Source: Acidimicrobiaceae bacterium
GTDB taxonomy: Bacteria; Actinomycetota; Acidimicrobiia; Acidimicrobiales; RAAP-2
DNA length: 50,513 nucleotides
Assembly (NCBI GenBank): GCA_003138855.1
Contig: PLHF01000027.1
Span: 25,693-76,205, forward strand
Direction of reading: 5' to 3'
Shown here piece by piece: positions 1 to 8,309 of this stretch (position 1 is its first letter; the number at the start of each line of letters is the position of its first letter). The notes below the pieces were generated by a model. It was not told where the DNA came from, did no database searches, and saw only the letters and a list, made by a program, of their open reading frames with translations. A program made the position numbers and the translations under genes.

Positions 1-480
1 TCCGTCCAGGTGGGAGGAGTCGACCTGGCAGCGCTGGACCCGGATGCCTGGCGGTCGCACCTGGCGTGGGTCCCCCAGCGGCCCCATCTCTTCGCCGCGT
101 CGATCGCCGACAACGTCCGGCTGGGCCGACCCGACGCCAGCGACGAGGAGGTCCGGAGGGCGATCAGCGATGCCAACCTCGACGACGTGGTCGGACGGCT
201 TGCGGACGGCCTCGCGACCCTGCTGGGCGAACGGGGAGCGGGGCTGTCCCAGGGCGAGCGCCAGCGGATCGCCCTGGCGCGGGCCTTCGTCCGCGATGCG
301 CCGTTGCTGCTCCTCGACGAACCCACGGCAAGCCTCGACGGCAAGACCGAGGAGGCGGTGCTCGAGGCGGTGCACCGGCTGATGATCGGGCGCACCGTGC
401 TTCTGGTGACCCACCGGCCGGCACTGCTCGGCCTGGCGGATCAGATCGTGTCCATGGACCGCGAGGCGGTGCCGTCATGA
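1..480 (+). CDS. cydD: CydD, C-terminal part (cytochrome bd assembly ABC exporter subunit), cut by window edge
   Basis: This is the C-terminal nucleotide-binding half of an ABC exporter subunit; the membrane domain and Walker A lie left of the window. Visible are a Q-loop region (WVPQRPHLF), the ABC signature LSQGERQRIALARA, Walker B with LLLLDEPTASLD, and the switch histidine in VTHRP. The identification as CydD rests on context: the stop overlaps the ATG of a second ABC exporter (CydC), which overlaps cydA. In characterised bacteria CydDC is an inner-membrane thiol/haem-linked exporter needed to assemble cytochrome bd. The call would be only 'ABC exporter ATPase' without these neighbours. 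Confidence 0.85.
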   Translation, partial: SVQVGGVDLAALDPDAWRSHLAWVPQRPHLFAASIADNVRLGRPDASDEEVRRAISDANLDDVVGRLADGLATLLGERGAGLSQGERQRIALARAFVRDAPLLLLDEPTASLDGKTEEAVLEAVHRLMIGRTVLLVTHRPALLGLADQIVSMDREAVPS

Positions 481-2363
481 CCGCGTCGAACCCACCCGCC
501 GAGACGGCGGTCGAGCCCGGGCCGCCGGCACCCATCGGTCGCACCCTGGGGATCGCCCGCCCCGCCGCACGCCGCCTGGTGCTGGCATCCCTCCTCGGCG
601 CGGGAGCGGTCGGAGCGGCCATCGGGCTGATGGCCACGGCGGCCTGGCTGCTGTCCCGTGCGGCGCAGCATCCGTCGGAGTCCGCCCTGGCCGTGGCCAT
701 CGTGTTGGTCCAGTTCTTCGGCCTCTCCCGGGGCTTCCTCCGCTACGGCGAGCGTCTGGTCGGCCACGACGCTGCGTTCCGCGTGCTGGCCGTCCAGCGG
801 GTCCGCATCTACAAGAACCTCGAGCGCCTGGCCCCGGCCGGACTCCCGGCGTTCCGCAGCGGCGACCTGCTGTCCCGGCTGGTCGCCGACGTGGACTCGC
901 TGCAGGAGCTGATCCTCCGGGTCATCCCACCCTTCGCCATCGCCGTCCTGGTGGGGACGGCCACGGTCGGGCTGGTCTGGGCCCTCCTGCCCGCGGCGGG
1001 GCTGGTGCTGGCGGCCACCCTGTTGGCCTCGGCCACCATCGTGCCGTGGCTGACCGGGACCCTGGCCCGCAGGAGCGAGTCCAACCAGGCCGCACTGCGG
1101 GGTGAGTTGACGGCATCGGTGGTCGACCTGATCGAGGGGGCGTCGGAGCTCGCCGTCTACGGCGCCACCGAAGCCCAGCTCGCACGCATCTCCACCGATG
1201 ACCGGGAGCTGACGGCCGTGGCAACCTCGTCGGCGGCGACCGCCGGCATCGGGCTCGGCCTGACCACCCTGCTGTCGGGCCTCGCCGCCTGGGGCATCCT
1301 CGTCGTGGGCGTACCCGCCGTCCACTCCGGGCGGCTCGGCGGCGTGTGGCTCGCGGTCGTCGCCCTCATCCCCCTCGCCGCCTTCGAGCTGGTGTCGGGC
1401 CTGCCCGCCGCCACCCAGACCCTCCAACGTGCCCGTCGGACCGCGGCACGCCTGTTCGCCATCATCGACGTGCCGGATCCCGTGCCCGAGGCAGTCCACA
1501 CCGTGGAGACCCCCGCCCCGCCGGTCGACCTCGAGGTCCGGGCCCTGTGGGCAGGCTATCCGGGGGCGCCCCATCCCGTGCTGCGCGGCATCGACCTGAG
1601 CCTGCCCACGGGCAGGAGGGTCGCCATCGTCGGACCGAGCGGAGCCGGCAAGTCGACCCTGGCCGCGGTGCTCCTCGGGTTCCTCCCCATCGAGGCCGGG
1701 AGCGTCCGGCTGAACGGGACCTCCACCGCCCAGCTGTCCGGGGACGACCTGCGCACGCTCGTCGGCCTCGTCGGGCAGGACGCACATCTCTTCGATACCT
1801 CGGTGGCCGAGAACCTGCGCATCGGCCGCCGCGCCGCCACCGATGCCGACCTGCGCGAGGTCATCGGCCGGGTCGGGCTCGGCACGTGGCTGGAGAGCCT
1901 GCCGTCCGGCCTCGCCACCCAGGTCGGACGATTCGGGGCCCGGGTCTCCGGCGGCCAGCGCCAACGACTTGCTGTCGCTCGTGCGCTTCTGGCGGACTTC
2001 CCCGTCCTCGTCCTGGACGAGCCCGCCGAGCACCTCGACCTGGACGCGGCCGACGCACTGACCGCCGACCTACTTGCGGTGACCGAGGGACGGTCCACCG
2101 TGCTGATCACCCACCGGCTGGCCGGGCTCGAGAACGTCGACGAGATCCTGGTCGTGATCGGCGGCCGCGTCGCCGAGCGGGGAAGCCATGTCGAGCTGCT
2201 CGAGTGCGGTGCGAGCTACGCGGCGCTGTGGTGGAACGAGGCAAATGCGGAACGAGGAGCGAAGGAGCTGTTGAACATGCGATTGACCGATGAATCACCC
2301 AGAGCGGGTTCTCCGGAAATGTGCGCCGGTGACCACATCAGCGTGAGGAGCGTCGCACAATGA
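477..2363 (+). CDS. cydC: CydC, cytochrome bd assembly ABC exporter subunit
   Basis: The product has 628 residues. An N-terminal ABC exporter membrane domain (about residues 20-330, several hydrophobic helices such as the LLGAGAVGAAIGLMATAAWL region) is followed by an ATPase domain with Walker A GPSGAGKST near residue 386, signature VSGGQRQRLAVARAL, Walker B VLVLDEPAEHLD and switch histidine ITHRL. The ATG at 477 overlaps the cydD stop (ATGA), and the stop at 2361-2363 overlaps the cydA start in the same way, so cydD-cydC-cydA-cydB is one transcriptional unit with coupled translation. It should form the CydDC heterodimer with the preceding gene. An extension of the reading frame upstream of 477 is a shadow of cydD. 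Confidence 0.92.
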   Translation: MTASNPPAETAVEPGPPAPIGRTLGIARPAARRLVLASLLGAGAVGAAIGLMATAAWLLSRAAQHPSESALAVAIVLVQFFGLSRGFLRYGERLVGHDAAFRVLAVQRVRIYKNLERLAPAGLPAFRSGDLLSRLVADVDSLQELILRVIPPFAIAVLVGTATVGLVWALLPAAGLVLAATLLASATIVPWLTGTLARRSESNQAALRGELTASVVDLIEGASELAVYGATEAQLARISTDDRELTAVATSSAATAGIGLGLTTLLSGLAAWGILVVGVPAVHSGRLGGVWLAVVALIPLAAFELVSGLPAATQTLQRARRTAARLFAIIDVPDPVPEAVHTVETPAPPVDLEVRALWAGYPGAPHPVLRGIDLSLPTGRRVAIVGPSGAGKSTLAAVLLGFLPIEAGSVRLNGTSTAQLSGDDLRTLVGLVGQDAHLFDTSVAENLRIGRRAATDADLREVIGRVGLGTWLESLPSGLATQVGRFGARVSGGQRQRLAVARALLADFPVLVLDEPAEHLDLDAADALTADLLAVTEGRSTVLITHRLAGLENVDEILVVIGGRVAERGSHVELLECGASYAALWWNEANAERGAKELLNMRLTDESPRAGSPEMCAGDHISVRSVAQ

Positions 2364-3808
2364 GCACCGACCTGGCTCGGTGGCAGTTCGCCACCACCTC
2401 CATCTACCACTTCCTGTTCGTGCCGGTCACCATCGGCCTCTCCTTCCTGGTGGCCCTCCTCCAGACCACCTGGTACAAGAACGACAACCCCACCTACAAA
2501 CGGCTCACCAAGTTCTTCGGGACCCTCCTCCTGATCAACGTGGCCATCGGCGTGGTCACCGGCCTCGTGCAGGAGTTCGAGTTCGGCATGAACTGGTCCG
2601 CGTACTCCCGGGAGGTCGGCAACATCTTCGGCGGCCCGCTGGCCATGGAGGGGTTGCTGGCCTTCTTCCTCGAGTCCACCTTCCTCGGACTGTGGATCTT
2701 CGGCTGGGACCGCCTGTCGAAGAAGGCCCACCTCACCTGCATCTGGCTGGTCGCCTTCGCCACCATCATCTCGGCGGCGTTCATCATGGCGGCCAACTCG
2801 TGGATGCAGCACCCGGTGGGCTACGTATTGAACGCACAGCACCAACCGGTGTTGAACAACATCTTCGCCCTGTTCACCAGCCCCGAGTTCCTGTGGAGCT
2901 ACGTCCACGTCCTGCTGGCTTCGCTGGTGACCGGATCGCTGGTCATGCTGGCCGTGTCGGCCTGGCAGATCCGCAAGAAGCGCGACGTGGACGCCTTCCG
3001 TCGGACGGCGACGGTGTCCACGATCGTCCTCATCCCCGCGCTCATCCTGGCTCTCTTCGTGGGCAGTGAGCTCGGCGTCGTCGAGGGCACCTACCAGCCG
3101 ATGAAGATCGCCGCAGCCGAGGCCCAGTGGAACACCTGCAACTCGCACTGCTCCTTCTCGGCCCTCCAGATCGGTGGTGGCACCAACGACCAGAACCCGA
3201 CCAAGATCCTCGAGATCCCGTCCCTGCTGTCGCTGCTGGCCACCAACCACCTCAACGGCCAGGTGCAGGGGATCAACCAGCTCCAGGCGCAGTACGTGAA
3301 GGAGTACGGGCCCGGCAACTACGTGCCCAACGTCTTCATCCAGTACTGGTCCATGAGGGTGATGGCCTACCTTGCCGCGGTGATGCTCCTCTTCTCGCTA
3401 TGGGGGGCGTGGCTGCTCCGCAAGCACCGGTTGGCCGATTCGAAATGGTACCTCCGGATCGCCCCGTGGGCGGTGGCGGCACCGTTCCTGATGAACACCG
3501 CCGGATGGATGCTGGCTGAGAACGGCCGCCAGCCGTGGATCGTCCAGGGCCTCCTGAAGACCGTCAACGGGGTGTCGCCCAATGTCACCTCCGCCGAGAT
3601 CTGGATCTCCCTCATCGTCTTCGTGCTGATCTACATCGTCCTGGGTGCCGCCGACGCCTTCTTGATGATCCACTACGGACGCAAGGAGCTCGGCGACGGT
3701 TCGGACGACGAGGGCGGCGGAACGTCCGGTCCCCCGGTGGACGGTTCCGAATACGCGCACGATTCAGAGTCCGACCAGTCAGAGCGCGTGCCCGCGCTCA
3801 TCTACTAG
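2360..3808 (+). CDS. cydA: Cytochrome bd quinol oxidase subunit I
   Basis: The product has 482 residues and is multi-pass. It begins with the haem-ligand-bearing first helix (TSIYHFLFVPVTIGLS) and carries the quinol-loop motif ending GRQPW near residue 390. The polypeptide is the short-Q-loop length class. A CNSHC pair sits in the Q-loop region; a structural disulfide there is possible but unproven. The enzyme oxidises quinol and reduces O2 with high affinity, supporting respiration at low oxygen, which fits the hypoxia-type genes that follow. The start overlaps the cydC stop. The C-terminal 40 residues are acidic and hydrophilic. The gene order D-C-A-B differs from the A-B-D-C order usual in mycobacteria. 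Confidence 0.97.
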   Translation: MSTDLARWQFATTSIYHFLFVPVTIGLSFLVALLQTTWYKNDNPTYKRLTKFFGTLLLINVAIGVVTGLVQEFEFGMNWSAYSREVGNIFGGPLAMEGLLAFFLESTFLGLWIFGWDRLSKKAHLTCIWLVAFATIISAAFIMAANSWMQHPVGYVLNAQHQPVLNNIFALFTSPEFLWSYVHVLLASLVTGSLVMLAVSAWQIRKKRDVDAFRRTATVSTIVLIPALILALFVGSELGVVEGTYQPMKIAAAEAQWNTCNSHCSFSALQIGGGTNDQNPTKILEIPSLLSLLATNHLNGQVQGINQLQAQYVKEYGPGNYVPNVFIQYWSMRVMAYLAAVMLLFSLWGAWLLRKHRLADSKWYLRIAPWAVAAPFLMNTAGWMLAENGRQPWIVQGLLKTVNGVSPNVTSAEIWISLIVFVLIYIVLGAADAFLMIHYGRKELGDGSDDEGGGTSGPPVDGSEYAHDSESDQSERVPALIY

Positions 3809-3814
3809 GAGGTC

Positions 3815-4891
3815 ATGATGCATCTGAGTACCCTGTGGTTCCTGATTGACGGCATCTTCTGGATCGGCTTCTTCATCCTGGAGGGCTTCGACTTCGGCGT
3901 GGGCATGCTCCACTCGTTCGTCGCCAAGGACGACACCGAGCGCAGGATCGCGGTCAACTCCATCGGCCCCCTCTGGGACGGTAACGAGGTCTGGCTGATC
4001 GTGGCCGGCGCCGTGATCTTCGCAGCCTTCCCGGGGTGGTACGCCACCATGTTCTCCACGTTCTACCTCGCGCTGGTGGTGGTGCTGCTGGCCTTGCTGA
4101 TCCGAGGCGTCGCCTTCGAGTACCAGCGCAAGATCGACGACCCGCGGTGGCGGGCGACGTTCACGTGGTTTCTCACCATCGGCAGCGCGTTGATCCCGCT
4201 GTTGGTGGGCGTGGCCTTCGGCGACATGCTGCACGGGCTGCCCATCGACAAGGCCCACAACTACACCGGCAACTTCTTCGGGCTCCTCACACTGTACGGC
4301 CTCTACACCGGGGTGACCATGCTGGTGATGTGCCTGCTGATGGGTGCCACCTACCTCGCCCTCAAGACCACCGGTGACTACCACGACCGGATGCTCCGCC
4401 TGGCCGGGACGATCGGGTGGGTGGCCGCCGTGGTCGTGTGGGGATTCGTGACCTGGACCCACCTGGGCTTGGGCAACGGGTTCATCCCCAACCCGCTGGA
4501 GGTGCTGGCCGTACTCGCCGTCATCGCCGCGGCATGGCTGGCCAACGTCAAGTCGGACGGCTGGGCGTTCGCAGCTGCCGCCATCGCCATCGTGGGAGTG
4601 GTCGGCTCGCTGCTGGCCGAACTCTACCCGAGGGTGATGGTGTCCACCACCAGTGCCGCCTACAACCTGACGGTCGCCAACACGGCCAGCCCGTCCTACA
4701 CCCTGAAGGTGATGACCGTGGTGGCCGTCATCTTCTTCCCGGTGGTGCTGGTGTACCAGGGCTGGAGCTACCACGTGTTCCGCGCCCGGCTCTCCGCTCC
4801 CCGGTCCGGTGGTGCGGTTCCGCCGGTGGATGACAGCAATTCGCCCGCCCCCGACTTGGCACCGGGTACGAGCACTGCCGTGGGGCCCTGA
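3815..4891 (+). CDS. cydB: Cytochrome bd quinol oxidase subunit II
   Basis: The product is up to 358 residues. It opens with the family N-terminus (LWFLIDGIFWIGFFILEGFDFGVGML) and contains the conserved GPLWDGNEVWLI segment, with eight or nine hydrophobic helices. The start is ambiguous: the ATG at 3815 lies 2 bases from a perfect AGGAGG at 3807-3812, while the ATG at 3818 has a normal 5-base spacing, so translation probably begins at 3818. The AGGAGG overlaps the cydA stop. It pairs with CydA as the second membrane subunit of the bd oxidase. The last 40 residues are a proline/serine-rich tail. Confidence 0.96.
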   Translation: MMHLSTLWFLIDGIFWIGFFILEGFDFGVGMLHSFVAKDDTERRIAVNSIGPLWDGNEVWLIVAGAVIFAAFPGWYATMFSTFYLALVVVLLALLIRGVAFEYQRKIDDPRWRATFTWFLTIGSALIPLLVGVAFGDMLHGLPIDKAHNYTGNFFGLLTLYGLYTGVTMLVMCLLMGATYLALKTTGDYHDRMLRLAGTIGWVAAVVVWGFVTWTHLGLGNGFIPNPLEVLAVLAVIAAAWLANVKSDGWAFAAAAIAIVGVVGSLLAELYPRVMVSTTSAAYNLTVANTASPSYTLKVMTVVAVIFFPVVLVYQGWSYHVFRARLSAPRSGGAVPPVDDSNSPAPDLAPGTSTAVGP

Positions 4892-4968
4892 CAGCCCTGT
4901 CTGCGTCGATCCGCCTCTTGTTTCCGGCCCCGTGGTCAGGATCGCGAGGCCGTCGGGTCCAGGGTTGA

Positions 4969-5619
4969 TTACGTCGGACCAGGGCCGTCGAGGCGCTCTG
5001 CACCCCGCTCCGCGCCCCGTTCGGAGCGGGTGTGGCGGGAGGCACGGGCCGCCTCGTAGGCATCGGTGGGCTCGATGGGGAAGCGCACGCTGATCGTGCC
5101 GGATTCGGAGGTCGAAGTGACCGGGAAGCCCGAGTCGAAGAACACTCTGAGCATGTCGCGGTTTTCGGCAAGGGTCTCCGCGACGAACGTGGTGATGCCG
5201 TTCCTCCACGCCGCCTCGGCCAGATGCTCGAGGAGGAGGGTGCCGATGCCGTCGTGCTGGTACTCGTCGGCAACCACGAACGCCACCTCGGCCTCGGTCG
5301 TCTCCGACCTCCGCTCGTAGCGGCCGACGGCAACCAACCGGAGGTCGTCCACTGCCACGATCGCCAGCCGGTCGACGTAGTCGACGTGGGTGAATCGTTC
5401 GACTTCGGCTGGCGACAGGCTCGGGTGCACGAAGAAGAAGCGCCGATAGACCGAGCGGGTCGAGAGGCCCTTGTGGAACTCGACGAGCCTGGCGGCGTCA
5501 TCGGGCCGGATGGGGCGCAGATGCACCGTGACCCCGCCCTTGGTTTGCTCGTCGCGGGCCAGATCTGCCAGATGGCCCGGGACGGCCCGGACGTCGTCAT
5601 CCTGCTCGGCGGGGATCAT
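4969..5619 (-). CDS. GNAT-family N-acetyltransferase
   Basis: The product has 216 residues. A GNAT fold spans about residues 30-185: it starts with VHLRPIRPDDAARLVEFH, and the acetyl-CoA pyrophosphate loop is QHDGIGTLL near residue 118. The sequence resembles the single-domain relatives of the protein-lysine acetyltransferases of actinobacteria (Pat/PatZ acetyltransferase domain), but no cyclic-nucleotide or CoA-ligase domain is attached. The target is unknown. The gene converges on cydB (77-base gap). The C-terminal 25 residues are low-complexity (repeated ERGAERGAER). No DevR-type box was seen in front of it. Confidence 0.8.
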   Translation of the reverse strand: MIPAEQDDDVRAVPGHLADLARDEQTKGGVTVHLRPIRPDDAARLVEFHKGLSTRSVYRRFFFVHPSLSPAEVERFTHVDYVDRLAIVAVDDLRLVAVGRYERRSETTEAEVAFVVADEYQHDGIGTLLLEHLAEAAWRNGITTFVAETLAENRDMLRVFFDSGFPVTSTSESGTISVRFPIEPTDAYEAARASRHTRSERGAERGAERLDGPGPT

Positions 5620-5689
5620 CGCACCAGGATGCCACGGACCCTCCTCGGATCATGCCCATCGCGGGCGACCCGGGCTGGCGACCTCGGGT

Positions 5690-5839
5690 CTAGTGGGACA
5701 GGACGAACACCACGTCTGCGACCTGCGACCTCCGAAGTTCCGACGGCGTCAGTGCGACCTCCTCGATGAGGTAGGGACTGAGAGCCGAACTCGTCGAGCG
5801 GTGATGGCCTCCCGCTCGGGTGTTGGTGGGACGACGCAT
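5690..5839 (-). CDS. Small 49-residue protein of unknown function, behind a DevR-type box
   Basis: The ATG at 5839 follows a good ribosome-binding site (GAGAGGAAG, about 6 bases upstream on the minus strand). The product is basic at the N-terminus, then has SPYLIEEVALTPSEL and ends ADVVFVLSH. No family is recognised. The same frame is open to 5896, but a putative -10 region (TCTCTAATTG, 5896-5905) overlaps that point, so the downstream ATG is preferred. A DevR-type box lies at 5924-5940, 85 bases upstream, with no other gene between. That placement is the main argument that this short frame is a real, hypoxia-induced gene. Confidence 0.5.
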   Translation of the reverse strand: MRRPTNTRAGGHHRSTSSALSPYLIEEVALTPSELRRSQVADVVFVLSH

Positions 5840-5895
5840 GGCATCTTCCTCTCTCCTCGGTGACAGATGCATTCCCTCACGATTACCTTCCATCA

Positions 5896-5905
5896 CAATT
5901 AGAGA
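5896..5905 (-). promoter_or_regulatory. Putative -10 region shared with the universal stress gene promoter
   Basis: The minus-strand sequence TCTCTAATTG occurs 18 bases downstream of the DevR-type box at 5924-5940. The identical 10-mer follows the box upstream of the universal stress gene (26402-26411) at 23 bases. TAATTG is a plausible -10 hexamer. The assignment is by position and repetition only. Confidence 0.4.
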
Positions 5906-6354
5906 CGCTCTGGCTCCCAGCGGGTAGGGCCGAACGTCACTCCCCCCGGTGGGGAGAAGATCTCAGAGCCCCGCCGTGCAGGCCTCGCCCGACCCGAACG
6001 GGCCCGCCACCGCGCAGCCGATAGAGGTGTCCCGTCGCTCGTCATCCGCCCGCCCGCCCGTCGTACCAGCAGCTCGAGCGCCTCGAGTGCACCGGCTCCT
6101 TCGGGTCCGACGACCCGAAGCCCGGCGGTTTGCAGGTCGAACTCGCGCACCCCTTCGACGATCAACTCCTCCACCACCGCCACCAGGTTCACCGCCGTGG
6201 ACCCGTCGAGCGTTCCGGCCAATCGGACGCTCACCGGCTGTCGAGCCACATCGACCCACAACTCGAGGGCCACATCCTCCTGCCATCCGTTCTGCGACGG
6301 GAACAGGGTGACAAGGCCGCGGCTCTGTCCGCGGTATGCAGGGGCGGCCTTCAT
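5899..6354 (-). CDS. STAS-domain protein (anti-sigma-factor-antagonist-like)
   Basis: From the ATG at 6354 the product has 151 residues. A STAS-like domain covers about residues 28-115: a beta-strand region with PVSVRLAGTLDGSTAVNL, then EELIVEGVREFDLQTAGL and a helix with EALELLVRRAGG. Residues after about 110 are arginine-rich and probably disordered. The canonical phosphorylatable serine in a DxSG motif is not obvious, so it may be a structural or non-phosphorylated STAS protein. Alternative in-frame ATGs at 6441 and 6462 would add an N-terminal tail. A DevR-type box at 6488-6504 points into this gene. Its 3' end carries the box for the next gene. Confidence 0.65.
   Translation of the reverse strand: MKAAPAYRGQSRGLVTLFPSQNGWQEDVALELWVDVARQPVSVRLAGTLDGSTAVNLVAVVEELIVEGVREFDLQTAGLRVVGPEGAGALEALELLVRRAGGRMTSDGTPLSAARWRARSGRARPARRGSEIFSPPGGVTFGPTRWEPERL
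5924..5940 (-). promoter_or_regulatory. DevR/DosR-type box (1) in front of the 49-residue gene
   Basis: Read on the minus strand the site is GTGACGTTCGGCCCTAC, matching the window consensus GGGACSTTCGGCCCTA and the core symmetry of the published DosR palindrome (GGGAC...GTCCC type). It lies inside the last codons of the STAS gene and points to the 49-residue gene. Confidence 0.7.
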
Positions 6355-6487
6355 GGCGCGACCCCCGAGAAGCCCGCCGGAGCCTGGACCCCACCCCCGT
6401 TCCACCGGATCAGGGTCATCGCCTTCTCCTCTCGCCCGCATACGGTGCCCTTCTTGGTTCATGATCCGGCTATCGGCGCTGCTGTCA

Positions 6488-6504
6488 TAGAGCCGAAGGT
6501 CCCT
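6488..6504 (-). promoter_or_regulatory. DevR/DosR-type box (2) in front of the STAS gene
   Basis: The minus-strand site AGGGACCTTCGGCTCTA matches the consensus except for one base (CTC for CCC). It lies 76 bases from box 3, which points the other way, making a divergent regulated promoter region at 6442-6653. Confidence 0.65.
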
Positions 6505-6579
6505 TTGGCGACCTCGGCGCGGCGCGAACGCGCAGGGAGACTCCGGCCCTTCCGGACGGCTGTTCGGGTCCGCACCATC

Positions 6580-6596
6580 GGGACGTTCGGCCCTAC
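6580..6596 (+). promoter_or_regulatory. DevR/DosR-type box (3) in front of the 118-residue gene
   Basis: The site is GGGACGTTCGGCCCTAC, a perfect consensus copy, 57 bases before the ATG at 6654. A CATCCT hexamer about 20 bases further on is a possible -10. Confidence 0.75.
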
Positions 6597-6653
6597 CACC
6601 ACCGACCGGACGCGCACATCCTTGCCGTAAGGAATCCGGAGAAAGGGGAAGCC

Positions 6654-7010
6654 ATGCCGGAGACGACATCCGAATCGACGCCTGGGGATCAGCCCGGAAA
6701 CGGCACCGAGTTGGACCGCGCCGCATTGGACCGGTTGCGCAGGTCGCTGGACGACTGGCGGGGGCGGATCGACGAGTTGATGGTGCGGGTCGACCTGGCG
6801 GATATGGATGTCCGCGAGGAGTTCCGTAAGCGCGTCGACGTCGCCCAGAACGCCTACCTGGCCGCCAAGAACCGCCTCTCGGATATCCCCAAGGATGTCG
6901 GAGCGAACGTCGGCACTGGGGTCAAGGGGCTCGAGAGACTGCTCGCCGACCTCCGGCAGGCCTACGAGGCCGCAGAGGCTGTCGTGCGGCGCAGCCGGCC
7001 GGACGAGTAG
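6654..7010 (+). CDS. Unknown 118-residue charged, helical protein behind a DevR-type box
   Basis: The ATG at 6654 follows a purine-rich GGAGAAAGGGGAAG ribosome-binding region. The first 20 residues are acidic and low-complexity. From about residue 20 to the end the sequence is strongly helical with heptad-like leucine spacing (LRRSLDDW, then LERLLADLRQAYEAAEA), suggesting a coiled coil. No transmembrane segment, signal peptide or known domain is recognised. The perfect DevR-type box upstream suggests induction under low oxygen, CO or NO-like signals. It may share a transcript with the gene at 7099. Confidence 0.75.
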   Translation: MPETTSESTPGDQPGNGTELDRAALDRLRRSLDDWRGRIDELMVRVDLADMDVREEFRKRVDVAQNAYLAAKNRLSDIPKDVGANVGTGVKGLERLLADLRQAYEAAEAVVRRSRPDE

Positions 7011-7098
7011 GGCATCTCTGGCACCGGCTCCCGAGAGCAGCAATCGCGGCGCTCGCAGGCGTGAAGCCGATGAGCATGTCCCCGGGGAGGTGAAGCCA

Positions 7099-7440
7099 AT
7101 GCACGCTCGATCAATGTACTCCGACCTCCTCGATGCGGCCCTGAGTGAGGTCGGCCGACCTGATGACGGGTTGCGGACGCGCGGCTCGCTCGCCGAGCTC
7201 CTCCACTACCGCCGGAAGTTGGCGGAGGACGCTGCCCGCACGGGCCCGGACTGGGCCCTTCAGGCGCTCGCCGACCAGCTGGCCTACGACGTCGCCCTGA
7301 TCCGGTTGGCACGACGCGCCGGGGTGCGCTGCAGCGTGAGGGGCTTCGACCGGCCCGAGCAGGAGCGAGGGCGGCTGGAGCACGACCTCGAGAGACAGGG
7401 GATCAAACTGCACGGGTCCGAGGAGCTCGCCTCCGGCTAG
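7099..7440 (+). CDS. Unknown 113-residue soluble protein
   Basis: The ATG at 7099 is preceded by GGGGAGGTGAAG. The product is predominantly helical, with segments SLAELLHYRRKLAEDAAR and ALADQLAYDVALIRLARR, and contains a single cysteine near residue 77. No conserved domain is recognised. It lies 88 bases after the 118-residue gene with no clear terminator between them, so co-transcription from the box at 6580 is likely. It converges on devR (21-base gap). The location next to devR/devS suggests a role in the same response, which is inference. Confidence 0.72.
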   Translation: MHARSMYSDLLDAALSEVGRPDDGLRTRGSLAELLHYRRKLAEDAARTGPDWALQALADQLAYDVALIRLARRAGVRCSVRGFDRPEQERGRLEHDLERQGIKLHGSEELASG

Positions 7441-7461
7441 GTTCGGCCAGAGGGGCGTCGG

Positions 7462-8133
7462 TCACGTCCCGGAAGAGTCGGTGCGGTGCGTCTGGGCCGA
7501 GCGTTCGGCGAGCCTGGCCGCATAGGTGGCGGCCTGGGTCCTCCGCTCCATGCCGAGTTTGGTCAGGAGATTGGAGACGTAGTTCTTCACCGTTTTCTCG
7601 GCCAGGTACATCGTGTCGGCGATCTGGCGGTTGGTCTGCCCCTCGGCAATCAGGTCGAGGATCCTCCGCTCCTGTGGGGTCAAGGTGCCCAACAACGGGT
7701 CGTCCTCTGGGCCCTCCCGGAGCCGTTCGAGCACCCGCTCGATCAGCGCAGGGTCGAGCAGGGACTCGCCGGCGGCCACCCGCCGCACGTCGTCCACCAG
7801 GCTGGTCCCCCCGACCTGTTTGAGCACATATCCCGAGGCACCGGCCATGATGGCGGCGAAGAGCGCCTCGTCGTCGGCGTACGAGGTCAGCATCACACAC
7901 GCGATCTCGGGCGACTGCGAACGGACCTCGCGGCACACCTCGACCCCGCTGCCGTCCGGAAGGCGCACATCGAGGACCGCCACGTCGGGGTGGGTGGCGG
8001 GAATCCGGATCAATGCCTCGGCAACCGTGGCCGCCTCTCCCACCACGACCAGGTCGTCCGTGGCCTCGAGCAGCGACCGCAGGCCGGTGCGCACGATCTC
8101 GTGGTCATCGAGGAGGAACACGCGGACACTCAC
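7462..8133 (-). CDS. devR: DevR/DosR-type NarL-family response regulator
   Basis: The product has 223 residues. The receiver domain has acidic pocket Asp9-Asp10 and phospho-acceptor Asp55 (in VLDVRLPDG). A LuxR/NarL helix-turn-helix occupies about residues 150-205 ([15 protein letters not shown], then [18 protein letters not shown]). The recognition helix and the following [11 protein letters not shown] are, from memory, nearly identical to mycobacterial DosR/DevR, including the lysine-lysine-asparagine residues that contact DNA. The start is GTG. It is divergent from devS (176-base gap), unlike the devR-devS operon of M. tuberculosis. Matching target sites are found across this window. Confidence 0.9.
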   Translation of the reverse strand: MSVRVFLLDDHEIVRTGLRSLLEATDDLVVVGEAATVAEALIRIPATHPDVAVLDVRLPDGSGVEVCREVRSQSPEIACVMLTSYADDEALFAAIMAGASGYVLKQVGGTSLVDDVRRVAAGESLLDPALIERVLERLREGPEDDPLLGTLTPQERRILDLIAEGQTNRQIADTMYLAEKTVKNYVSNLLTKLGMERRTQAATYAARLAERSAQTHRTDSSGT

Positions 8134-8295
8134 CGCCCCATCCTTCCAACTGGCTGCGGCCGGGACAATTCAGCGTCGTCCGCCCTGCGGCGGCCACAGC
8201 CGCGGCACTGGCCACCCACCCACGACCGCATTCCCATCAGGCTCCCATTCGATTACGGCCACGCTGCCCTTGTGGACGGTTCCAGACGATATCGC

Positions 8296-8301
8296 TACCC
8301 T
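8296..8301 (+). promoter_or_regulatory. Putative -10 (TACCCT) close to the devS start
   Basis: TACCCT ends 8 bases before the devS ATG, which would give a transcript with little or no leader. The same TACCCTGG string precedes hydB at 9567. No DevR-type box was found in the devR-devS intergenic region. Confidence 0.35.
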
Positions 8302-8309
8302 GGTCGGTG

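Noticed and set aside
441..2033. 530-codon minus-strand frame opposite cydC
   Set aside because: Composition is low-complexity and cydC is intact on the other strand.
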